Shown here in pieces: positions 1 through 6,889 of a stretch of DNA of 7,747 bases. Source of the stretch: an uncultured Clostridium sp. (GTDB lineage Bacteria > Bacillota > Clostridia > Lachnospirales > Lachnospiraceae). The stretch lies in NCBI GenBank assembly GCA_958349075.1, contig CATWBR010000210.1, positions 1 through 7,747 on the forward strand, in the 5' to 3' direction. The position numbers were made by a program, and so were the translations under genes. How positions within the stretch are numbered: the first letter of the stretch is position 1; the number at the start of each line of letters is the position of its first letter. The notes under the pieces were generated by a model, which saw only the letters and a list, made by a program, of their open reading frames with translations, did no database searches and was not told the origin of the DNA.

Positions 1-28
1 AAGAAAGAGGACAAAACAGGAGGACAAC

Positions 29-1162
29 ATGAAGAAAAAAAGTGTAATCATTACAGCAGTAGTGATTGTGGCAGCAGCGGCAATTATTGTGCCCAGGTTT
101 TTAAAGCCCAAGGAGCAGGTGGCGGCGGCATCCATTCCGCTGGTTTCCATACAGAAGCCTGAGATTGGAAATATTGAACTGTTTACCGGGTTAACCGGTA
201 CCGTCGAACCGTCTGACATCGTCTATATTATACCGAAAGTAGCCGGAGAGGTCACAGATGTCTATGTAAAGGCAGGAGATTATGTGGAGGAAGGACAGAA
301 ACTGCTGCATATCGATACGAAACAGGTGGATGGCGCAAAGATTCAGTTAGACACGGCATCGGTCTCCCTTCAGGATGCCAATACAAACCTTCAGAGAATG
401 AGCGTCCTGCTTCAGAGCGGCGATATTTCCCAGCAGCAGTATGAGCAGGTACAGAGCAGCGCGAAGCTGGCAAAGCTTCAGTATGATGCGGCAAAGCTCT
501 CCTATGACAACCAGATTGAATTCAGTACGATTACGGCTCCTATCGGAGGACTTGTAGAGAGTTTTAACGTAGAAGTACATGACAACGTGGCACAGTCTAA
601 TGTTCTCTGTGTTATTTCCGGAGAGGGCACAAAAGCGGTATCTTTTAATGTTACGGAGCGTGTTATAAACAGCTTGAACATGGGAGATCCGATACGGGTA
701 GAGAAAAACGGCAGCGAATACCACGGCGTGATTACAGAGATCAGTTCCATGGTAGACGCATCCACAGGACTATTTAAGGTAAAAGCATCCCTGGAAGGCG
801 CGGATGCGCTGGCTACAGGGGCACAGGTAAAACTTTATGTGACCTCCAGTAAGGCCGAGAATGTCATGATGGTTCCAACCGACGCAATCTATTATCAGGG
901 CGGAAATGCCATGGTCTATACATATAAAGACAGTGCGGTACATGAAGTGCCGGTGGAAGTGGGCATCTATGATGCGGATAAAACAGAGATTACGGACGGC
1001 CTCACCACGGAAGATGACGTAATTATTACCTGGAGTTCCGAGCTGTTTGAGGGTTCACAGGTGGAAATCCTGGGAGAAACCGCCGGAGATGAGACTGCCG
1101 GCGAAGCAGACGGCGCATCAACAGACATGACGGAAAACACGACAGAAGCAGATGCGAAATAA
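29..1162 (+). CDS. RND efflux adaptor (HlyD/AcrA-type membrane fusion protein)
   Basis: Periplasmic-adaptor family protein that would couple the RND permease encoded next to it to an exit duct. Residues 1-4 are basic (MKKK) and are followed by one hydrophobic segment (about 5-25) with no lipobox cysteine, so it is probably anchored N-in in the cytoplasmic membrane. The first lipoyl half is at about 62-97 (IIPKVAGEVTDVYVKAGD, then V-EEGQKLLHID). A coiled-coil hairpin spans about 100-163, the second lipoyl half about 166-198 (TITAPIGGLV), a beta-barrel about 202-275 and a membrane-proximal domain about 278-348. The hairpin tip carries R123, L127 and S134 with the same spacing as the TolC-docking RLS motif of AcrA. 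The last 28 residues are an acidic, Thr/Ala/Gly-rich tail outside the fold. The length of 377 aa is normal for the family. An AGGAGG at 18-23, 5 bases before the ATG, fixes the start. The stop codon overlaps the ribosome binding site of the permease gene. The family call is secure; the substrate is unknown. Confidence 0.95.
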   Translation: MKKKSVIITAVVIVAAAAIIVPRFLKPKEQVAAASIPLVSIQKPEIGNIELFTGLTGTVEPSDIVYIIPKVAGEVTDVYVKAGDYVEEGQKLLHIDTKQVDGAKIQLDTASVSLQDANTNLQRMSVLLQSGDISQQQYEQVQSSAKLAKLQYDAAKLSYDNQIEFSTITAPIGGLVESFNVEVHDNVAQSNVLCVISGEGTKAVSFNVTERVINSLNMGDPIRVEKNGSEYHGVITEISSMVDASTGLFKVKASLEGADALATGAQVKLYVTSSKAENVMMVPTDAIYYQGGNAMVYTYKDSAVHEVPVEVGIYDADKTEITDGLTTEDDVIITWSSELFEGSQVEILGETAGDETAGEADGASTDMTENTTEADAK

Positions 1163-1174
1163 GGAGGCCATTAA

Positions 1175-4100
1175 ATGGGATTAACAAGAAGCGTCCTGAA
1201 ACGCCCGGTCACAACGATCCTGGCAGTTCTTTGTCTGATCGTATTTGGTATTTCATCCGTTTTTTCATCAAAACTGGAGCTGACTCCGGAGATGGAAATG
1301 CCGATGATGGTAGTATTTGCCGTATATCCGGGAGCCAACCCGGAGGACGTTGACGAACTGGTTACCAAACCGATAGAGGATGAGATTGGAACCCTGAACG
1401 GAATAAAATCCGTAAACAGCTATTCCAATGAAAATATGTCCATGGTCCTTCTGCAGTATGAATACGGCACGGATATGGATAAAGCGTATTCCGACTTAAA
1501 GAAAAAGACGGATGCCATGAAGAGCAGCCTGCCGGATGATGTGGATACCCCGACAATCATGGAGTTCAACATCAACGACCAGGCAACCATGTATCTGGCA
1601 GTCAACAATGACAAGGCAGATAACCTTTATAACTATGTGGACGAGAAAATCGTTCCCGAGATTGAGAAGATTTCTTCCGTTGCCAGCGTAGACATCAGCG
1701 GCGGACGGGAAGAGTATATCAAGGTGGAAGTAATCCCGGAGAAACTCAAACAGTATCATCTGAGCATGAACTCCCTGGTTACGGCGGTAGCTTCCGCCAA
1801 CCTGGCGTATCCGGCCGGAAGTACCGAGGTGGGAAGCCAGAGCCTCTCTGTTACCACGGGTGTCGAGTTCAATGATATGGAGAGCCTGAAACGGATACCG
1901 ATCACGCTTGGCAACGGTAACACAATTTACCTTGAGGATGTGGCCAACATCAACTCCACATTAAAGGATGCGGCCGGTATCGGACGCTATAACGGCAAGG
2001 ATACAATTGCCCTTGGTGTTAAAAAACAGCAGAAAAGTTCGGCGATGGAGGTATCCAAAGCAGTTAACAGAACAATTTCTCATTTAACTGAAGTAAATCC
2101 GGAACTTGAAATCGTTGTAGTAAATGACAACAGTGATCAGATCAACAGCTCCCTGATCAGCGTGCTGCAGACGATGATAGCGGCAGTCATCATTTCCATG
2201 GTGATTATTTTCCTGTTCTTCGGAGACATGAAGGCGTCCCTGATCGTAGGTACGTCCATTCCGGTATCGATTCTGGCAGCCCTCGTCATGATGAGAGTAA
2301 TGGGATTCTCACTCAACGTTATTACGCTGGGAAGCCTGGTGCTGGGCGTCGGTATGATGGTAGACAACTCCATCGTAGTATTGGAGAGCTGTTTCCGTTC
2401 CACAAGTGGAAAAGGATTTAACGAGTTCCACAAGGCGGCGCTGGAAGGCAGCAGCATTGTAATTCAGTCTATCATCGGTTCAACGGCTACGACCTGCGTT
2501 GTATTCCTGCCGCTGGCATTCCTGTCCGGCATGACGGGGCAGATGTTTAAACCTCTTGGATTTACAATTGTATTCTGTATGGTTGCATCACTCATTTCCG
2601 CTATGACCATTGTACCGTTATGTTACATGATGTACCGGCCGAAGGAAAGAAACAACGCCCCTCTTTCCGGTCTTGTGGAGAAGATGCAGAATGGGTACAG
2701 AGGGATTATGAAATCTCTTCTGCCAAAGAAGAAAACAGTTATGTTGACCACAGTAGGGCTGCTGGTTATTTCCATTTTCCTTGCAACACAGCTTAAAATG
2801 GAGCTGATGCCCGCCAATGATCAGGGCACTGTTTCCGTAACGGTGGAATTGAGACCGGGTCTGGGAATCGATAAGGCCAATGAGATACTGACCAAAGTTG
2901 AAGAGTATGTCTCCAAAGATGAGGATGTGGATTCCTACATGCTTTCATACGGAAGCAGCGGACTCAGCATAGGAGGAGGTTCGTCGGCATCGCTGACAGC
3001 CTACTTAAAAGACGACAGAAAAAGGACCACGGATGAGGTGGTGGATGAGTGGAGACCGGTTCTGACCATGATTCCTGATACCAATATCACTCTCTCCTCC
3101 CAGAGCGCTATGAGCATGATGGGCGGCGGAAATGACGGAGTCGAATATATTCTGCAGAGTACCCAATACGATGAGCTGAAAGAGGCGTCGGATAAGATTG
3201 TCCAGGCGCTGAAGCACCGCACCGAAGTGACAAGAATCCATTCATCCCTGGAAAACTCCGCACCGGTTGTCAAGATTGATGTGGATCCGCTGAAGGCGGC
3301 GGCCGAGGGACTGACTCCGGCACAGGTGGGCGGTACGGTCAACCTGATGCTGAGCGGTAAGGAAGCCACCACACTGGATGTGGACGGCGGCGAGATTAGT
3401 GTAATGGTTGAGTATCCTGACGGCGAATACGACGCCATTGATCAGGTAAAGGGAATTGTATTAGACACGCCGACAGGCGGTTCCGTAGCCCTTACCGACA
3501 TTGCCGATATTTATTTTAAAGACAGCCCGCAGAACATTATCAGGAGCGATAAAGAATATCAGGTAACGATTACGGGTGACTTTGTAAAGGGAATTGCCAA
3601 AGATGATCAGGATTCCCTTGAAACGGCGATTTATAAAGAGGTGGTGCTTCCAAACATGTCTGAGAGCATCACAAGAGCACAGAACAGCATGGATGAAGCG
3701 ATGGCGGAAGAATTCTCCGCATTGGCTGGCGCTATTGCCCTGGCTATTTTCCTTATTTTCGTAGTCATGGCAGCCCAGTTTGAGTCACCGAAGTTCTCAA
3801 TCATGGTTATGACGACAATCCCGTTCAGTTTGATTGGTTCATTCGGCCTCATGTTCCTGGCCAATGCGACCATCAGTATGCCGTCCCTTCTGGGATTCCT
3901 GATGCTGGTCGGTACGGTTGTTAACAACGGTATTCTCTATGTGGATACGGCAAACCAGTACAGGAGCAACATGGATCGCGATACGGCCCTGATTGAAGCC
4001 GGAGCGACAAGGCTCCGCCCTATTCTTATGACAACCCTGACGACGGTTGTAGCCATGATTCCAATGGCTCTTGCAATCGGAGACAGTGGTGAGATGATGC

Positions 4101-4222
4101 AGGGCATGGCCCTTGTAAACGTGGGAGGTCTGATAGCATCCACGACATTATCGCTTTTGATGCTCCCGATCTACTATACACTGATGAACAGAGGACACAG
4201 GGAAGAATTGGATGTGGATTAA
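1175..4222 (+). CDS. RND-family efflux permease (AcrB/HAE1-like)
   Basis: Inner-membrane antiporter that would export hydrophobic or amphiphilic compounds using the ion gradient. The 1015 residues match full-length AcrB-type pumps. Helices can be placed at about 13-30, five between 330 and 487, one at 520-538, and five between 848 and 1003. Two large extracytoplasmic loops lie at about 31-330 and 540-845. Family signatures include PGANPEDVDELVTKPIE (52-68), the TM4 stretch VDNSIVVLE (396-404), MAAQFESP (865-872), VVNNGIL (915-921) and RLRPILMTT (946-954). The porter and docking subdomains appear complete. The TM4 Asp pair of AcrB (D407/D408) is D397/N398 here, and the TM10 Lys (K940) aligns with N917. 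The ATG at 1175 follows AAGGAGG (1161-1167), 12 bases after the adaptor stop, so translation is probably coupled. The family assignment is firm. Substrate and coupling ion are not evident; drug, bile-salt or lipid export are all possible. Confidence 0.96.
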   Translation: MGLTRSVLKRPVTTILAVLCLIVFGISSVFSSKLELTPEMEMPMMVVFAVYPGANPEDVDELVTKPIEDEIGTLNGIKSVNSYSNENMSMVLLQYEYGTDMDKAYSDLKKKTDAMKSSLPDDVDTPTIMEFNINDQATMYLAVNNDKADNLYNYVDEKIVPEIEKISSVASVDISGGREEYIKVEVIPEKLKQYHLSMNSLVTAVASANLAYPAGSTEVGSQSLSVTTGVEFNDMESLKRIPITLGNGNTIYLEDVANINSTLKDAAGIGRYNGKDTIALGVKKQQKSSAMEVSKAVNRTISHLTEVNPELEIVVVNDNSDQINSSLISVLQTMIAAVIISMVIIFLFFGDMKASLIVGTSIPVSILAALVMMRVMGFSLNVITLGSLVLGVGMMVDNSIVVLESCFRSTSGKGFNEFHKAALEGSSIVIQSIIGSTATTCVVFLPLAFLSGMTGQMFKPLGFTIVFCMVASLISAMTIVPLCYMMYRPKERNNAPLSGLVEKMQNGYRGIMKSLLPKKKTVMLTTVGLLVISIFLATQLKMELMPANDQGTVSVTVELRPGLGIDKANEILTKVEEYVSKDEDVDSYMLSYGSSGLSIGGGSSASLTAYLKDDRKRTTDEVVDEWRPVLTMIPDTNITLSSQSAMSMMGGGNDGVEYILQSTQYDELKEASDKIVQALKHRTEVTRIHSSLENSAPVVKIDVDPLKAAAEGLTPAQVGGTVNLMLSGKEATTLDVDGGEISVMVEYPDGEYDAIDQVKGIVLDTPTGGSVALTDIADIYFKDSPQNIIRSDKEYQVTITGDFVKGIAKDDQDSLETAIYKEVVLPNMSESITRAQNSMDEAMAEEFSALAGAIALAIFLIFVVMAAQFESPKFSIMVMTTIPFSLIGSFGLMFLANATISMPSLLGFLMLVGTVVNNGILYVDTANQYRSNMDRDTALIEAGATRLRPILMTTLTTVVAMIPMALAIGDSGEMMQGMALVNVGGLIASTTLSLLMLPIYYTLMNRGHREELDVD

Positions 4223-4233
4223 TGGAAAAAGTG

Positions 4234-4242
4234 TGGTAAAAT
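4234..4242 (+). promoter_or_regulatory. Possible extended -10 promoter element
   Basis: TGGTAAAAT fits the extended -10 pattern TGnTAtAAT and sits just after the permease stop, about 100 bases before the first TolC-like gene. No acceptable -35 hexamer is found 16-18 bases upstream (GTGGAT or TGTGGA only). It is therefore a weak candidate for an internal start that would let the two TolC-like genes be expressed apart from the pump. Confidence 0.2.
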
Positions 4243-4265
4243 GGTAGCGTGGTAAGAGGTTAGAC

Positions 4266-4294
4266 TGCAGCCGGCCCTGATGGGGACGGCTGCA
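4266..4294 (+). promoter_or_regulatory. GC-rich intergenic hairpin without a U-tract
   Basis: TGCAGCCG (4266-4273) pairs perfectly with CGGCTGCA (4287-4294). Inside this stem CCC (4275-4277) can pair with GGG (4282-4284) around a TGAT loop. The following bases are ACACAGATAG, so it lacks the T-run of an intrinsic terminator. It lies in the only sizeable gap of the operon (4223-4342). It may stabilise or delimit mRNA between the pump genes and the TolC-like genes, or act as a partial attenuator. The structure is visible in the sequence; the role is inferred. Confidence 0.5.
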
Positions 4295-4342
4295 CACAGA
4301 TAGAAACCGTGGACAAAAAGCTGCGGAGGTGAGAAAACTTAA

Positions 4343-5503
4343 ATGAAAAGAAAACGGAAACAGATGGCTGTAACGGCTCTTGCGGCTCTGACGGCAATAT
4401 CTTTAACCGTTCCCGCTTATGCGGCTGCGGGGCCCTCGGGCCAGACTACTTACATAAACGGCGCAGGGGCCGGAGCAGAAGATACGGTTCTGGACTACAA
4501 CGATATCGACAACAGGATTGCAAATTACAATGTAAATTATAAGCAGCTTAATTCCACTCTTGTAAACAGTTCACAGTCGCTGGATGCGGCGCGGGAGCTG
4601 AGGGAGGATGCGTCGGATCTGATGGATGAGGCGGCCGAGCTGCGTTCCGACGGTCTGAATGAGACCAGCCGGGAGTTGTATAACAGCTATAAAGAGACTG
4701 CCAAAGAACTCCGCAAACAGGCCCAGAAGCTTACGAATGAAGAACTCAGTAAATCGGCCCAGAAGACTCTGAGGCAGATGAAAAGCCAACTGGTGGCATC
4801 AACGCAGCAGTTGATGATCCAGTACAGCGAGACGCTGGCCAAACAGGAGCTGATGAATAAACAGATAGAGCTGGCGCAGGCCAATCTGGATGCGGCAAAC
4901 AGGATGGCGGGGATGGGAATGAAATCAGCCCAGGACATCCAATCGGCCCAGGAGACGTTAAAACAGGTGGAAAGCGGCGCAGCCCAATTGAAATACGGTC
5001 TTGATAATATGAGGCAGAACCTTTTGCTCCTGACCGGTTGGAACCATGATTCTACGCCTGAGATAAGACCAGTGCCCTCTGCAGATTTGGCAAGAATTAA
5101 TCAGATGAATCCGCAGAACGATCTCAGTGCGGCAGTCGGTGCCAATTACGATCTGCAGACGGTAAAAAGTACTTCCGCTTCCGGCTCATCGGCCAGGAAC
5201 GTGAAGAAGAGAAACGTTGCCCAGTCGCAGCAGGATGTGGCATCCACTCTGCAGAGCCTCTATAACACAGTGATTTCCAAGCGCCAGTCCTATGAGGCGG
5301 CCCTCTCTGAGTACGGAGCGGCAGAGCAGAAAATGCAGGCGGCAGACAGGAAATATTCTCTGGGAATGATGGGAAAACTTGAGTATCTGAGCGCCCAGGC
5401 GGAATATCTTACTTCGAAATCGAACAAAGAAATTGCAGACATAGAATTATTTTCAGCCATGGAGAAGTATGATTGGGCGGTAAAAGGCCTGATCATGTCT
5501 TAA
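4343..5503 (+). CDS. TolC-like secreted protein 1, lacking evident beta-barrel strands
   Basis: Outer-membrane-efflux-protein (TolC) relative, 386 aa, against about 470 for mature TolC. A basic N-terminus (KRKRK) and hydrophobic core lead to AYA at 25-27, a good signal peptidase I site, so it is exported. It has no lipobox and no sorting motif. The two-repeat TolC plan is visible. Repeat 1 has a long coiled coil (about 134-230) with the turn AGMGMKSAQDIQSAQ (189-203). A linker with TGW and PEIRPVPSADLARINQMN (239-256) follows. Repeat 2 (about 258-386) has the turn YSLGMMGKLEYLSAQ (338-352). The places where TolC has its amphipathic barrel strands hold a charged helical stretch (about 78-150) in repeat 1 and a Ser/Gly/Lys loop (275-289) in repeat 2. 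The ATG at 4343 is set by GGAGGTGAG at 4325-4333. It is followed after 24 bases by a paralogue. The TolC kinship is confident from the motifs; the exact architecture is inferred. Confidence 0.85.
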   Translation: MKRKRKQMAVTALAALTAISLTVPAYAAAGPSGQTTYINGAGAGAEDTVLDYNDIDNRIANYNVNYKQLNSTLVNSSQSLDAARELREDASDLMDEAAELRSDGLNETSRELYNSYKETAKELRKQAQKLTNEELSKSAQKTLRQMKSQLVASTQQLMIQYSETLAKQELMNKQIELAQANLDAANRMAGMGMKSAQDIQSAQETLKQVESGAAQLKYGLDNMRQNLLLLTGWNHDSTPEIRPVPSADLARINQMNPQNDLSAAVGANYDLQTVKSTSASGSSARNVKKRNVAQSQQDVASTLQSLYNTVISKRQSYEAALSEYGAAEQKMQAADRKYSLGMMGKLEYLSAQAEYLTSKSNKEIADIELFSAMEKYDWAVKGLIMS

Positions 5504-5527
5504 GGGAAGCGCAGAAGGAGAGTAGAA

Positions 5528-6838
5528 ATGAAACATAATAAGAAGGTCCTTTGTTATAAAAAAGCCCTTTGCAGTAAAACAGTTCTTTCGATGCTGGCAG
5601 CAGCCTCACTGGCTGTAATGTCACCGCTGCAGGTAATGGCGGAAAATCCGGAATTCGCCCATGACGAAGCGACTTGGGCCAGGCTCAGGGACAACGTGAT
5701 GGAGTATGACGAACTCCAGATGCTGGTGGAGGAATATAACCCTACCTATATGAATAACCAGGTCTCCTATAAGGATTCCAAGACAAAAGACGATGCGGAA
5801 ACCGTAAGACAGGATTTAAAGGATGCGGCCGACGATCTGTCCAGCCAGGCTGAGGATATGAGGGATACGGCCGATTCTCTTCTGGATTTGGCGAATTCCC
5901 TTCAGTATATGTCCAAAGACCAGGCCGATGCCGTTCTCAAGCAGGCGGGAATCAGCAGTATCGGCAGCCTGATGTCGTCCTACAATGCGATGTATATGGG
6001 TGCGGCTATGATGGATAACAGCTCCTTAAAGCAGAATATATCGGCGGACAGCACTTACGATGACGACGAATCCAGGAAACTGAAATATTTAAAAACGCAG
6101 AATGGCCTCATTATGTCGGTACAGACCATGTTCGCCTCCTACAACCAAATGAAAAGCAGTCTGGATGTGATCCAGAAAAACATTGAGATTATGGAAGCCG
6201 TGCAGCGTTCCACAGAAACAAGAGCGGGACTCGGTATGGCGACCCAGGCGGACATCCTGACGGCAAAGAAAAATGTACAGTCACTCCAGTCCACTTACAC
6301 ACAGACGCGCAGTTCTTTAGACTCTGTCAAACAGAGCCTCTGCATAGCTACTGGCTGGCAGTTCAATGCCGACCCGGATATCAGGGAGGTTCCGGCTATT
6401 GATATGAACCGGATTGCCGCAATGAATCTGGAAGCGGACAAAAAGACGGCTCTGGAAAACAACTACGATTTAAAATATAACAATAAGATCTTAAGGAACA
6501 TGACCGAAGGTTCCACGGACAAGAAGAATATGGAGCGGACGATCAAAAATCTGGAAGAGACGATTGGAGCCACGATGGTAAATCTCTATAACGATATTTA
6601 CCAGAAGCAGACGGCGCTGGAGCTTGCAGATGCCGCGCTGGCAACCGAAACAACGGCCATGAATGCAATGGAGAGAAAGTATCAGCTTGGAATGGCAAGC
6701 CAACTGGAATACCTCCAGGAGCAGGCGGCATTCCTCGGCAAACAGATCGATCGCCAGACGGCGGAGATATCCCTGTTCCAGGCGCTTGAGACATACGACT
6801 GGGCGTGTAAGGGGATGATGTCAAGCGCTGGGAAATAG
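5528..6838 (+). CDS. TolC-like secreted protein 2, paralogue of the upstream gene
   Basis: Second TolC-family protein, 436 aa, probably made with the first as part of the same export complex. The signal peptide has a basic N-region (with Cys9 and Cys15), a hydrophobic core and VMA at 36-38 before the likely cleavage site. No lipobox is present. Repeat 1 contains a long acidic helical region (about 86-195, including DAADDLSSQAEDMRDTADSL at 99-118) where the barrel strands are expected. The hairpin turn is RAGLGMATQADILTAKKN (232-249). The linker TGW...PDIREVPAIDMNRIAAMN (276-300) matches its neighbour almost word for word. Repeat 2 has only a short polar loop (about 324-334) in the strand position and the turn YQLGMASQLEYLQEQA (385-400). 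Both proteins end in a YDWA-x-KG motif. The extra length over the paralogue is mostly in the first insert. AAGGAGAG at 5515-5522 supports the ATG. Mature cysteines are C272 and C427, without an obvious role. Confidence 0.85.
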   Translation: MKHNKKVLCYKKALCSKTVLSMLAAASLAVMSPLQVMAENPEFAHDEATWARLRDNVMEYDELQMLVEEYNPTYMNNQVSYKDSKTKDDAETVRQDLKDAADDLSSQAEDMRDTADSLLDLANSLQYMSKDQADAVLKQAGISSIGSLMSSYNAMYMGAAMMDNSSLKQNISADSTYDDDESRKLKYLKTQNGLIMSVQTMFASYNQMKSSLDVIQKNIEIMEAVQRSTETRAGLGMATQADILTAKKNVQSLQSTYTQTRSSLDSVKQSLCIATGWQFNADPDIREVPAIDMNRIAAMNLEADKKTALENNYDLKYNNKILRNMTEGSTDKKNMERTIKNLEETIGATMVNLYNDIYQKQTALELADAALATETTAMNAMERKYQLGMASQLEYLQEQAAFLGKQIDRQTAEISLFQALETYDWACKGMMSSAGK

Positions 6839-6889
6839 CTGGGAACCATGTGATAATGGACGCCGGTTTAAGCTTAAAGTAATGGATAC

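Noticed and set aside
3001..3438. Long minus-strand open frames inside the permease gene, such as the 145-codon frame here
   Set aside because: They are antisense to a gene with strong family motifs, have unnatural composition, and lack plausible ribosome binding sites.
4222..4240. A five-codon reading frame starting at the ATG that overlaps the permease stop codon (MEKVW)
   Set aside because: Far too short, with no dedicated ribosome binding site or sign of a leader peptide. It looks like chance.
6782..6828. Inverted repeat GCGCTTGA/TCAAGCGC near the end of the second TolC-like gene, considered as a spoIIR terminator
   Set aside because: The loop is about 31 bases, there is no following T-run on either strand, and it lies in coding sequence.
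6867..6878. Perfect 12-base palindrome TTTAAGCTTAAA between the second TolC-like gene and spoIIR
   Set aside because: AT-rich with no loop or T-run, so it is neither a good terminator nor a recognisable operator. A 12-base palindrome of this composition can occur by chance.
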